Position numbers and translations under genes: made by a program | Notes under the pieces: generated by a model | The model's database searches: none | The model's input: the letters and a program-made list of their open reading frames with translations, nothing else | Told to the model about the DNA's origin: nothing | DNA from: Hysterangium stoloniferum | Taxonomy: Eukaryota; Basidiomycota; Agaricomycetes; Hysterangiales; Hysterangiaceae | Length of the DNA stretch: 64,000 nucleotides | NCBI GenBank assembly: GCA_015178975.1 | Contig: WHVD01000247.1 | Coordinates: 1 to 64,000 of the forward strand | Direction: 5' to 3' | In this document: positions 31,871-43,904 of the stretch, one piece after another | Layout of the letters: each line of letters begins with the position of its first letter | How positions within the stretch are numbered: position 1 is the stretch's first letter

Positions 31871-32139
31871 TATTAAAAATAGTATGAGTTGGCTTATTGT
31901 AATACACAATCTACAAGTGGGTAATAGACTTGTAATCATAGTACTTGTTTGTCAATCAATGTGTTAGTTAGTGAATCACCTTCTGACATGATAGGTAGGA
32001 TGCTAGTTTAGGTGTACACTCGTTCTGGCATGCATTAACCTTAGAAAACATGGTCTACAATTAGCATCCTCCTATGAAAAAGTGAAGAAATAGGTGAGCC
32101 ACCCCTAGGAAAAGGATGTTTTCATCACCAATCCTAACA
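31871..32139 (-). repeat. Copia-type LTR (269 bp)
   Basis: Most complete undisturbed copy of the family: sense TGTTAGGATT ... CTATTTTTAATA. No 5-bp duplication is visible at its borders, so the element was probably lost by rearrangement and not by simple LTR-LTR recombination. Confidence 0.7.
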
Positions 32140-33104
32140 CAAAACCCCACATAACCAATTCTAATATGGACTGATAGTCCATATTGGAAATAGCAGTGAC
32201 TGCTGGATAAACCACTTTGGTCACTGCAAAATCTGGCTCAAAAAGATGAACTTTAAGAAATGAATTTTTATTGTGTACTAAATCATACTTAAATAGACAT
32301 TTTAGGCACACACAAGTGGAATCAAGGGAATTTTATCTTTAAGACATGTATGCCCTTGCAAAATATACACAAATGTCATGGTTAAACAAGATTATTTGAG
32401 TTATGACTTAATCATTGGGATAAGATGTTCCAATAGAGAGTACAAATGACAACAACTTGAGGAAGAGCCACCAATAGGAAAGCCTCGGTGGTGATATTGA
32501 ATTGAAAGGATGTCAAGAATAATTCATGTGAACTTGTCATTTAATAAAAATTGATCATCCTCAATTGACTACTGACTTGGATATCTTTTTAATTGTGTGA
32601 GTCGAGTGAATCAACCATTCAGATCCTACATTTGAGACAGTTACGAACGTTGGACTGGATTGGACCGGTTTGTTCGAACTACGTAAGGAATTTGTGAATG
32701 TAAACAGACATTTTCAAGGTGTTGGCAGAACGGAAAAATCGGACATTCGCTCAGTTTTCTCTTTTTCAACCTGCCAAGGCACTCCCTCCTCTTCTATATA
32801 TGGCAATGTCGGTCATGTGCATTTCCATATATGGTACTCTCTGACGTCAATATTCCATGAACTGAATTGAATGCTGAAGAGCAAAAGAGTAATAGTATTG
32901 TTCAAACGGTAGCTGATAGCCTAATGAAGAATGAAAAGTTAATATTATTTCTCAATGAGTCAAACATTACCTGACACCCTGATTTGAGCGAAGTCTTTTT
33001 TTTTTTCATTCAGCCTCCGGCCAACCGTTTAGCCACCCCCTAAAATATTGTATCATATATAATGGTGGCGGAAAATTTTTGGCTCTCTATTCTCCTCTTT
33101 CATC
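32140..33104. other. Intergenic; first 300 bp related to copia flanks
   Basis: Positions 32335-32420 match 10640-10745 in reverse. The remainder up to 33104 shows no gene and marks the change into lower-repeat host DNA. Confidence 0.35.
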
Positions 33105-33642
33105 ATGGGAACTAGTTCCAACGCAATTTTGGCTCGCGGATTTGAACTCCCAAATGACAACCTCCTCCACTTGCTCCGTGATGGTGAGGAATGTGATCGC
33201 GACGAGTGTAAAACTCCTCTGGAGTCTAAAAATAGCGAAGAGGCTTTCAAAGACATGACTGAACTGGACAAGATGATTACTGAGGCTCTGGAAAGCAGTG
33301 GGCTCGAGAAGTCGTTTAGACTTAGGTTCTGTCATGATGGTGATCGATTGAAAACTAGTTTCGACATCTTGCAGCCCATTTTTATGATTCATTATGTTGC
33401 CCAGGATGAGGTAAGCCGTTGTGGTAGGGAAAATTGTGAGTGGCTCCCATTTGGTCTAATACAGTTGTTGCTCACATTGTATAGATGGGGAAACTGGAAT
33501 ATCTCTCGGGAAAGACCTCGAGGTGGATGATATAAGTCAAGAGGAGAGGGATAAAGTTGTTGAGCTGCAGAGAGTCCTTCATTTAAATGAAGCCGATATC
33601 GAGCTTGAAGAGGAGTGGCTTTTGATCATTTCCATAGAGTAA
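33105..33642 (+). CDS. Small hypothetical protein, probably two exons
   Basis: An ATG-started frame (MGTSSNAILARGFELPND) runs 102 codons to a good splice donor, DE|GTAAGC, at 33411. The candidate acceptor at 33484 gives an intron of 74 bp but leads to an early stop. A different downstream frame (KDLEVDDISQEERDKVVELQ, EADIELEEEWLL, stop at about 33642) looks more protein-like, but no GT-AG pair I can find connects it in phase. Either the intron uses an unusual site or the gene carries a frameshift. The sequence is acidic with no signal peptide, membrane segment or known motif. Function unknown. Confidence 0.35.
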
Positions 33643-33904
33643 ACACCAGTGTCTTATAGGAGGGCTACAAGACGCAGGTGGAGGCATGACAAAAAGTAGC
33701 TTAAGACAAGTGTACCAATAGTTAAGTCTCCAGAATGGGCAAAAAAGTGTGGTAATTTCGAAGCAAATAATCTTCATTGTCTGGAAAACATTCCCACTAG
33801 TGTGCCGAGTCACAAAATCTAACAGATAGAGCTTTTTATCCACAACAGAAGAATCCTTGAAGGTACTTTCAAAATACCCCCTATTTATTGACAGATTAGG
33901 GGAT
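33643..33904. other. No gene recognised
   Basis: A minus-strand frame at 33843-33583 has no motif and overlaps the end of the hypothetical gene. It is probably chance. Confidence 0.25.
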
Positions 33905-35000
33905 CGATGGTGATTCTGTTAAATACTTGCGTAAAGCTGTCACTGGCGGCATGGCACGTGTGCTCCGAGGAAGGAAGAGTGCTGCGTCTTTTCTAAAAAC
34001 AGGACATCAATACGGGGAGAATGTGAGCAACCTGGGCACTAATGTTATACCCATTTAGGCAGGTCGGAGTGATCTTTTGGGGAGTGTTTCAATTGCCCTG
34101 CCTAACCGTCCATGCCCTTCAGCACGGCAGCTACCAGGAAGTCAATTCCTTCCGTATCCTGACAGGGTATTTTACGTCTGGTGCAGGGCTCAGATAAATC
34201 CAGTCCTAGATTTTTGACAAGATCCACTGTGCTCGCCAGCAATTTCTCCGTAGGCGTGAGCTTGTTACGTTCTTCAACCCAGAAAGGGGCCAGTTGGAGT
34301 ATACCGCCAAAACACCTAATGGCTATTATCCTTGGAATGTCTCTAGTGTTTACTATACTGTGCTTGAAATGAGAAAACGCGTCTCCCCTGTTTTAACAAT
34401 TACTTGTACTCACTCTGCACCAAACCTTATCAAACTTTCAAATATAGTAATCGACGAAACTTCCGAAGTCATCCGGTCTGACTTTTTCTACAATCACGGT
34501 AACCTCCAAACCTTTCTCGGCAATGCACGAAACTGCTAGTTGGCGAAAGAATTTATATTCATCATCCATACACTCCTCATCTAACCGCTTCCATAAAACT
34601 TCTGGTTCGATACCCATAATGGATGAATCACGGTAAAAGACGCGCCTCAGACTAGGATGGCAGATAACCACTCGCACTATATCCTTGAATGCTTCAAGCT
34701 GAGTTTTGGCAGTCTTCAATCTGACGATACGTTTAGTTGTCACCTTAGACCAAAGGCAATTCTAACATCCACCCACGGTGAAGCATAGCCACTCAGACTT
34801 CTACAGTAATGTTCCAGCTTGTCAATGTCCCAATCCCATCCAGGACACCCTGAAGATAGCTGCTGTAGGCAATTCAGTTCAAAATTGTATAGATTGCACA
34901 ACCACTTGAGTTTCTGATCTGTCCCAACACTGAAAGCTTGCTCAATAGCCTTTATCAGAAATTCAGAGCTTTTGCCCATTTTGCAAGCCAGCTTGCCAAA
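33905..35000 (-). pseudogene. Unknown protein remnant, repeat copy 2
   Basis: Minus-strand frames 34979-34740 and 34743-34438 form one reading with a single 1-bp shift near 34743: EFLIKAIEQAF, WDIDKLEHYCRSLSGYASPW, then KTQLEAFKDIVRVVICHPSL, VLWKRLDEECMDDEYKF and VIVEKVRPDDFGSFVDYYI. Further down, PFWVEERNKLTP and LVKNLGLDLSEPCTR match copy 1. It retains more CpGs and longer open frames than the copy at 11460-12620, so it is the better guide to the ancestral protein. I cannot assign a family. Confidence 0.45.
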
Positions 35001-35199
35001 GAATGGACAATTTTATGTCCAGCCCATTCATATCCTTGACCAATAATGGAGCTTGGACCTGCAGTTCTTCTGTATGGTGGTAGAATTGCTCCTGGAGCAG
35101 ATCAGATTACAAGTGCTTGAGAATAGTGGCTAGATGATGCCATGCTCACAGAGAGGAAGGTAAAGCAAGGTGGCCATGTTTGGCTTATGTCTCATTGCA

Positions 35200-35769
35200 C
35201 TAGCTTTCCATAAATGGGAGAATGCTACACAGCAATGTGAAGATGATGGTGGTTAGTTTGATGGGGGGTGATAGCCCCACTTTTTCTGGAGGATTGTTAC
35301 CCCTTGTCACATCCACCAAGAGCATTGATGACATTTGATGTATTAAAAATAGTATGAGTTGATTTATTGTAATACACAATCTACAAGGGGGTAATAGACT
35401 TATGTGCTGTAGCTTTTCTTTATTCCTTGGCTTTGGACAGTCATAGCTGAGATGCCCTTCCTTGTCACAATTATAGCAAACCATTTTTTGATAATGCTTG
35501 ATGGGTGCTTTGGCCCTATTAACCATTTCTCCACAGCAATTGGAATCTAATTCTTCACTTCTGAATGCCTGGAGAATGGTGTTGTCCAGCTTCTCCATGA
35601 GTAATAATGATGAGGAGAGGTGTGCATATTCCTCAGGAAGAGCCCAGATGAATGCCATGCATTGCAATCCCAGCCAGGACACCCTGGAGATGGCTGCTGT
35701 CGGCAATTTCCTGCTATTCTTGAATAAAATTACTGCTGGAATAAACCATGGTGCCCATCTATCAATCAT
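35200..35769 (-). pseudogene. Copia Gag fragment (copy 2) fused to the unknown-protein sequence
   Basis: From 35668 down to 35200 this is nearly identical to 13277-12804 (same zinc knuckle CYNCDKEGHLSYDC and the same LTR fragment at 35341-35401). Upstream (35769-35669) the frame continues as GMIDRWAPWFIPAVILFKNS and RKLPTAAISRVSWLGLQ. Its DNA resembles the unknown gene at 34828-34873, so the junction at 35668/35669 is a chimera of a copia fragment and the neighbouring gene. The chimeric frame is open for 189 codons but unlikely to be functional. Confidence 0.6.
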
Positions 35770-36315
35770 CCCTTCAACGTTGTCCTTGTAGCTATTAGTG
35801 CCGCCGCAGAATGCAGTAAGTGCCTATGAACTATTTGCCAATGTCACTTTGAACCCCGCAACGAGACAAACACGATCATCATGCCAATTAACGTTCTTCC
35901 CTTAACCCCTCCTCTATCTCCATCGTATTATATTTGACCATTACCACGACCGCTAAGTTCTTTAGATATCACTCAATTACTTCCGCCCATTCTGCTGCAA
36001 ATAACCAGTGAAAATGATGCGCTTCGACATGCTACATTACACTGTGTGTACCCAAAGGAGGTTTAGAATTATACCAAAAGCAAATGGCAGAAAGATAAAT
36101 GTTGCAGTTGTCAGGAATTGTCAGTAAACTGACAGGATGCCGGTGACAGGCAATCACCTCAATGAACTACCTAGATTCGTATACTGCAGTATGTCCGCTT
36201 TATCTGAAACTCTGGATAGTCCAAACACAGACACTTGCAGGCGTTGAATGCTCTCATCTGCAATCAACATATTGCACTGTTGGTAAATCGGCATAACTCC
36301 GGGATGTTGATGGAG

Positions 36316-36600
36316 TTAAAGCATGCAGCGCGCATAACGCCACGACCCGCGGCGGGACCCCGCCACACAAGAACATAAGACCATCGATGATGCCTGTAAT
36401 CTTAATGAAAATTCACCAATAGGGTAATATTTCCTGTTTCTGATGCGGTGAACACGAACCGGAGGTAGTCCATTTATCTCTGGTAATACGGACAGTGAGG
36501 GCGGAGTGATGTCATAGCAGGTTTCGGGTATATCAGGATGATTCTCGCCATATTTTACAAATGGCAGTACCATATCGTATCCGTGAGATATCTACTTGCC
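36316..36600 (-). pseudogene. Protein kinase catalytic-domain fragment
   Basis: On the minus strand, YGENHPDIPETCYDITPPSL, followed downstream by DNA nearly matching the GIINGLVFLHDRSP region of the kinase gene at 53201-56107, identifies a decayed paralogue. It covers the part from the beta-4/beta-5 region to just before the catalytic loop. Frameshifts and a changed HGD motif make it non-functional. Confidence 0.6.
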
Positions 36601-37088
36601 TCCGGAACTTTATCTCCCGGGGCATGGGATCGCTTACCGGTGGGCCCCTTCATAATCTTAATGGCAATCTTCTTTTAATTTCCCAGTCCAGGCGGAACCG
36701 CTAAAATTTGAAAACAGAGTGACCACACAATTTTATGTTCGACTCTTTGTATTTCACAAATGGGTTTACCGAAGCGGGAATTAATGTCCAGCAGAATATA
36801 TGAACGTAATCCCCGTTAGAAATAAATATAGAACAAAGTCACAAGAATCTATCCATGAATGACAATCAAAAGCCATCTCAGGAATATGTCAATTTTCTCC
36901 CTCTCATGGCAAAGTTACGTCGCCACCCCCGGAAAAATCTGTTAACCAACAAATGTTCAGTAACGAGGTTCCCACCGCAACGTACTCTGCTTCAGGGCTA
37001 TTCAATCATCAGAGTGTAAGCGCTGAAGGACCCTCGTCTCAGAACCTGGACGCAGACCGCTTGATCGACCTTTGAAAAAGAGACGCAA

Positions 37089-37275
37089 CCGACCATTATT
37101 GTTCGAGTTACCACTGGCTTCGGTCGGAGAAATTTGCAACGGCAGACGGGTGGAAACAGACAATCGTTCAAATTACCACTGGCTTCCGTCGCAGAGTTAT
37201 GCAACGGCAGACGCTTGGAAACCGACGATTGGCTGATTACCACGCAAAATTATGCAACGGCAGATTCGTCCAATC
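37089..37275 (+). repeat. Three imperfect tandem units of about 60 bp
   Basis: Each has ATTACCACTGGCTTC-like, GCAGA..T.TGCAACGGCAGA and CGACGATTGG-like phrases. The third unit is the most divergent. Confidence 0.6.
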
Positions 37276-37639
37276 CGCAGGCATTGGTTTTGGCGGAACT
37301 GAAGGATGCTCGGGGTATGGGAAACAGGCCACCCTTGAAACGTAGAATATATAGTGAAGAACAATAGCGAGAGAGAGAGAGAAAGGAAAACAGGAGAAAT
37401 GAACAAACAAAGAAACAAACAAAGGGAGAATGGGACAAATAGGATAAAAAACAGTTGTTGAACTTTGTCTGAGAGCCTCTGTCACGTGCCTCCATAGACG
37501 TGGAAAATCAATTTGTCCAAATAAGTTTACGCAGCAACCGTCTAAGAATTGCCTCCGCTCCGTCCTTCGGTCCTACTGTGGTTATCCCGTCTTGAAGTGT
37601 CTTTAAGTATGCCATCCTCCAATGCTGATGTGCTTCTAT

Positions 37640-38025
37640 ATTTTTTGGCAATGTAAGCAAGTTATATGTGGATGCGAAGTCCAGTCAGACTGATTTGTGA
37701 ATGGTTGTTGTTGTAGATTCAGCCCACCCCTTCCTGTTGCCATAAGTGCGTAAATACGTATTTTTGTGTATGTCTAAACTGGGTGTCTGAGGTTTTTAAA
37801 GAAAAAGGTTGTGGTTCAGGTCCGTTGTCCGGTTTTCATGTTTGATCTGTGATGGTTTACTAACCCATCATGTCGTAGATGTCCTCATTAACGTCCTTTT
37901 ATGGATCCTGGGATGGATCCCAGGTGTCATTCATGCTTGGTAATTATGCTTCCCGCTATTTTATCTTCTCGATATCAACATTCTAAATCCATCTATTTAG
38001 GTATATCATCTCCAAGAGCGAAGGC
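37640..38025 (+). repeat. Direct duplication, unit 1
   Basis: Shares TTTTGGCAATGTAAG, GTGGATTCCAGG-like, TTCATGC and TTTAGGTATATCATCTCCAA phrases in the same order with 39700-40145. Confidence 0.5.
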
Positions 38026-39699
38026 GCCATGTAATCATGCCTCGAAATCGCATTGATTCCTAATGGTTATGATTCCAATGTAATGGTTAATACATCGGAT
38101 TTTCTATGCACCATGCACATCCCCCTCGAGATCCTCAATGTCCTCATATGTATGATCCTGATTTAGGAATATAAGATTCACTCTTGATCCCATCATTGAC
38201 TTGTTTCTTGAAGCTTAATTACTGATTATCACTCGAAGTCTAACGTAATTTGGGTAAATGTAGCCAACACAACATTCAGTAGTCCTTGAAAAATGCGTTC
38301 AAAATATCGGATCAATTCCAGGGACAACCCGACCAAGGCATAATATTTCCTGGTGTTCTTACGAAAATTTAATACTTGCCGCAGTGTTCAGTGGTATGAT
38401 GTATCTTTATATGATACTAGCCGGCAATATAACATGCAGAATACCATGTCATACTTTATGTATATTGATTTTTAGGTGACTGGGATTCCTACAGGCGCAA
38501 TTTTCGAAGTGTCAATTGAGTATCAAGTGCCGATTTTATGAGGGGAAAAGTACAAGGTGGGAGAGGAGGGAACCGAAAAGAACATTAAGAAAATAAAGCT
38601 ATGCGTTGTCTGTCAGAAAGACTGAGAGCCAAAGGAAAAATAGTCGCATACCTGGCGATGTCTGACAGAGAACCTGTTGAGAGCAAGGAGCCTGAAAAAG
38701 CCCCGTGTGATACTTAAAAGGGTACAACTCTAAGACAGTGTGAGACAGCATCAGTGCTCAGCTCTGTAACTTGCGGAGCGTCTACACGAGCTAGGTCCAA
38801 AGCATGGACTCTGCTGCGCTGAGAGGTAAGCTCGAGAAAGCGCTTCTAAACCCTAAAATCTAACCCGTGAAAAACCAAATTTTAAACCGCGATTAAAAGC
38901 GCAACTCGCTATTCCGTTTGAAACTTCCGCTGACTTATGCAACTAGGATATTGCGGGAGCTTTATATTACGAGTCTCTGAATTAAGAGGTCGGAAACAAA
39001 ATGCAGCGCACATAGGCAGGGCGCATGCGAAGCAATCCACACCACAAGCAAACAGAACCCCTTTAGTCGGGGTTTTAAATTGTTTTTACACAGGCTTTCT
39101 GTCTGTTAGCAAGACTCCAGTTTTTTTTTCTCGAGCTCACCTCTTTGCGTCACCTCTCTGCGTCCTCGCATCACCTCTGAACTTGTGTAAACACCCCGCG
39201 GGTTGGTCACAGTGCTGCGCACTGGTCTCACTTTGTCTCAGAGTCAAGACCTAAAGTACCTGGCGGGTATTCTCAGACTCCTTGTTCACAACAAGTGCCT
39301 TGTCAGAGCCCGGCTAGGTATGGGTTTTTATTATTTACTTGCATAATAGCTTTCTCTGACAGAAGCTGCACAGTGTTGTGTTTTATATACTTTTTCACTT
39401 TCCACCTCGCCCCTGTATATTTCGTATCATCTTTGTTGGTGTACCATCATTTTCGAAATATATTTTCGGCCGGCGCTCACCCGCCAGGACACAGTCGCTG
39501 TCGTGCCATTGACGAGTTGCCCTGAAATTGGCTTCTTGCTTGGCATTTGTTTCGATAGATGCCGGCAGATCCTCCCCGTTAATTGAAGCAGGTGTACGTC
39601 AGGTTACGTCACCCACTGGCAAGAAACTTCCTCCGCCACTTCTACTTCACTTCACCTTTACTCTTCCATCCCTATAGTACTTTAATTCTTAACGATGCG

Positions 39700-40145
39700 T
39701 GCACCGGATGACATAAATGTACTGCTTTACATTTTGGCAATGTAAGAAAATTTTTAATATAAGGAATTGAATTTTACTGAGATACCTTCCGGAGCGTAGT
39801 TTCCTGCCTCCTCTAGCCGTGTTCCTAAGTATGTAAAAGGGTCGTCTTTTTATTTTTTTACAAGCTAAGTTTCTTAATTCAAAATTCTTTTTTCTCTGTC
39901 AAGAATCGGGATGTGGTGTAGGTTCGTTTTCCATATGTGCATCCATTACCGGGTAGAAAATTCATTAATTCTTTCACCGATGTTTAGATATTCTTATAAA
40001 TATATTGTTATGGTTCCTCGGGTGGATTCCAGGCATTATTCATGCGTGGTGCGTACCTTCATTATTTATCGACTGTATACCGGTATTCTGAATGCAATCT
40101 GTTTAGGTATGTCATCGCCAAAAGCGAGCAACTGTTGGAGAGCGA
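39700..40145 (+). repeat. Direct duplication, unit 2
   Basis: Partner of 37640-38025, at low identity. It ends with TTTAGGTATGTCATCGCCAA. No open frame is conserved between the two, so it is more likely a decayed repeat or a gene remnant than a coding pair. Confidence 0.5.
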
Positions 40146-40905
40146 GCAATGTGCAACATGAATAATTGACATATTGTAGAACGAACGCGTAACTAAAATT
40201 CCTTCTTGTACACTATAGTGTGTAACAATATCGAACTTCTATCTTCAACTCTGTATCCTGCATCTACCCCGCTGCCAGATGCCATAACCTGACCTTTGCA
40301 GGGTTTACTGTCACGCCAGATCTATAAGATATTTACTTTCAAACTCAAACGCTATTCCCACTTTTTCAAATATATGAGCGTATGCAGAGATAGATTAAGG
40401 AAGAGCAAAAAGAAAAAAAAAGGATTAGATTCATGCATGCATCGTCTTACATAGGGCAAGGCTCCAATAGATAAATGGAATAAATAAATATCGGGGGAAT
40501 AGCCAAGATCTAATCAAGGCCACAGTGTCGGTGGGTATGACTATCCTGAAACAGTGAGAACGAGCCCTGGAGAAAGTGATCAAGCAACGTGCGAGTGCCT
40601 GAGTGAAAGTGTGGGAAAAAGTGCCGAAAGTGTCGTCATAACAAATGTGGGCGTGCAAAACTTAGCGCTGAAAGCACACACACAATCGGTGAGCGTTGGA
40701 CTTCCTGCTCCGCTGGGCTCAAGGCTACTTCAGGTTTTGTAATCCATGTACGGGCCCTTCCCACGTCAGTCCTGCATATTATGCTGACTTTAACCACTCC
40801 CTGAACAGAAACGCCATAGACCTTTGAAGTTTGTGACTGTCGCTCACCATTAACAAATAACAACAATGTCGGTCTTGCTCCTTCATGATTGAATATGATA
40901 TTTTT

Positions 40906-42734
40906 ATGGTATCCCATAGGCAAGACCTGGAAAATGGAGATAATTTGGTCACACGGACCGCCTTTATTGATCTCCTTGATGGACTGAAAGACAACTACAA
41001 CGCCTACCCGCCGTAAGCACAGCATCGCTTACCGAGACATATTATCTGTCTGATAAATGATATAGTGAATCGCTCCGCAAGCTATCATCATTTCAATTTA
41101 GCTCCACGTGGCAGGCATTTAAACATATTTCTCTCATTATCAACTTCGCTCATAATTCGAGGTTACCTGTCAACAATGTCGTCGACGATATATTGTATAC
41201 CATATTTCTCATGTCCGTCACGGAACACCCCTATCCGGCCAGACAAAGTCTCAATATCTCACACGTCTGCCGCCATTGGAGACAACACGCCTTGGCTTTC
41301 CCTGCGCTATGGGGATACATGGATCCTGAACTCCCTCATATTTCTAAGTTGTTTTTGGGACGCTCAGCTCTAGCACCTATCACACTTTTCAATTCACATT
41401 GGGATTCACCATTCTTCGATCCAGGTCATAATCTGGTACCTGATCTTCTCAGTTATCACTGGCGCAAGCACATGCCGATGATCGTCGACATTTTACCCCG
41501 CCTTAAATCACTCGTTTTTCACCGTGAAAAGCCCTGTGTGGATTATTTTATCTGTGCTATCAAGAAGATGCCCATACGTGTACAGCTACATGATCTAGAT
41601 ATTAATATCTGTTCATACGAGAGGACAGCAGATGACATAGGTGATCTGGCAAAAGTATTAATACCAGCTGACAACCATCTCAAGTCGCTCTCGCTTACGA
41701 GGATTCAACTTCCCTGGAACGGTGTGTCAGTACGACAACTGACGCGATTATCTTTAAAGTCACTTCTCCCGTCTCCAACACTCATACAGCTCTTATCAAT
41801 TTTAAAGGCTTGCCCGGACCTTGAAGAACTTGAGATTTCGGATCTATCGGATCCGGAGGAACTCGATACCACACATAAGATGCAAGTTCCACTCAACCGG
41901 TTAAGGAAGCTTCGATATTGTGCATACGATACCCCAGGTTTGCGTTATCTTTTTGGAATGTCACGCAGCATCCAGGCAACGAACCTCCGCTCTATAGAGA
42001 TTACTTCGGACGAGCACCTGTTTTTTCCCGAAAGCGCACTTCATCCATTGCTCCTTATTCCCCAAGGAAACGATGCCTTCCTGCGATCACTAAAGCATCT
42101 ACACATACGATGTCGCCCACTCGTGCCGACCCTCTGTTACTTCATTGCGGGCCGCGTTCAGTCAGATGGGCCTTCCATTGCATCGATGCGTGGACGGGGG
42201 TATTCGTTTCACGGAAACCCGGAAAACCTAGCTCTACACATCTCCGGATACATTTCCCCCGAAGAAGAGATTCCGACATCAAATCAGGCCGATTATCCAT
42301 TCGACTTTGGGTTCCTGGGCAACTTCCTGAAACTGACTCCCAATGTCCAAAGATTGGAGCTGGAGTCCGGTTTTCCGAACTATCTCACACCCTTGTCGGA
42401 CATCGAGATCTCGTCGACGATAACTAACCTTTCTGCTCTCGAAATTCATGAGGCATGTGCCGACCCTCAGGGCCATGATGTGCATTGGCTCCACTCCCTT
42501 ACCTCCCCACGTGTTATCCACATTGACAGTCTGGTGTTGCATTCCATTCTTTTTCAACCCGAAGGCCTTCTGACACTAATTCCTGTATTGGGAATCAAAT
42601 CAATCGATATACGTTTTTGTCCTTGGTTCACTTCCGAAATTCTTGGTTCTCTAACGGATTTGGGTGTTCAGGTTTTTTGGTCGGAGGTTATGACTTCACG
42701 AGAGCGTCGTGTACGATGGGGTTCTGCAGATTGA
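40906..42734 (+). CDS. F-box protein, copy 1 (two exons, 591 aa)
   Basis: Exon 1 is 40906-41012 (MVSHRQDLENGDNLVTR...), the intron 41013-41065 (GTAAGC...ATATAG, 53 bp), and exon 2 41066-42734. The join was chosen because it matches the paralogue at 44904-46762 in sequence, intron position and length. Near residue 70 it has LPVNNVVDDILYTIF, then ISHVCRHWRQHALAFPALWG, the second half of an F-box as seen in expanded families of agaricomycetes. The remainder is leucine-rich (LKSLSLTRIQL, CPDLEELEISDL, IKSIDIRFCP), typical of LRR-like substrate-recognition regions. It probably acts as a substrate adaptor of an SCF ubiquitin ligase; substrate unknown. It faces the same way as its paralogue, with a large palindrome between them. 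Confidence 0.82.
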
Positions 42735-43904
42735 AGGCGTCCACAATGCTCATATTTTTTATATGGTTAATAGCACAATATCGCATCATGTCGTAGTCAA
42801 TTGCCTTGATATCTTGAATGTATAGGCTCTATTTTTGGACTATAATCAATATCCACCATCGTGTTCGCCATGAGAATTGTTGAGTTTCCGCGAACATATT
42901 GCGGCACTACGTCTTCCATTGTTTCGGGAGACATTTATACTATACCCTCTCCTTCCCGCCTCCGGTCGATAGTTATATCTTCAAAGTAAAATGTGATTAA
43001 CAACGATTACATATATCTTTTTTAGTTCGATTTTATCGGGAGAATAATGCATGCAGTATACAATACATTCACCAATAGTTCATAATCCGGTAAAAATGGG
43101 TCTATACTAGATACAGGGACCTGGATTCCCTAAATACTAGATATGCCTATTAAACTCTTCTTGATCCCCATAAAACGACATTAATTAGAAAGAAAAACAA
43201 CAACCCCAACCACACCTAATGAAAAGTAGCCGTACCACTTTCTCCCAAGGATGTACCACACGATACAACAGATCGCGTGACAGAATACTCCTTCCTCCTC
43301 ACTAACCACAACTCTCCATTCATTACTATCAACTCGCACGCGGCATTATAATGGCGACGGGTAAAGCTCTCCCTCAAATCACCTGCACAACCTCCAACCA
43401 CGATGGTGGGCGAATGGAAAGATGGACAGGCTGAAGAATGGGTGAGTTCGCAGTCATACCTCCACACTGATGACTCCTTTGAATCACTATATGGTCTTGC
43501 TGGCATCCACATCGTGAGGGGATAGTTAGTTTTTTTTTCTTTCTCTTTCTCCGTTTATGCTCCACGATATCAATGAGCCAAGTATCACACGGGAGTGTTG
43601 TGATCGACAAATTTTATCTACAATTGAGTAAAATCAGCTTTAAACTGACTTTTGACTGAATAATGACTTCCCTTCAAAAAAATGTGTGTAGCAGCAATCA
43701 AGTTGGTTAGTTGAGATAAACATATTTATGGTGGCCGCTTCCGGTGTTCTTATTTTTGAACGATCTCAAAGAGATACATTTTTCATAAAATTGAAATAAT
43801 TCTGAACTGGCGAATCCTAGTTTCCGCGTTTTTGGTAACGCCTCGATAAAGATTGTCATAATTGTCAAATAGAGTCGTAGTCTCTTAGCGCTTACAGCTG
43901 TTCC
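42735..43904. other. Intergenic, no gene recognised
   Basis: Some minus-strand frames occur at 43216-43610 but lack motifs and a sensible start. Confidence 0.35.

Larger units (their letters stand above)
36601..40905. other. 4.3-kb intergenic region with two repeat structures but no recognised gene
   Basis: Frames here are short and without motifs. Two features stand out and are listed separately: a three-unit tandem repeat at 37089-37275, and a divergent 0.4-kb direct duplication (37640-38025 and 39700-40145). Codon-like bias is not evident. RNA-only genes cannot be excluded. Confidence 0.35.

Noticed and set aside
31871..32139. Complete solo copia LTR with target duplication
   Set aside because: The LTR is nearly full length, but AAGAG and CAAAA at its borders do not match, so no duplication is claimed.
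38937..39254. Plus-strand 105-codon frame
   Set aside because: No start context, unusual composition, no homologue in the window. Probably chance.
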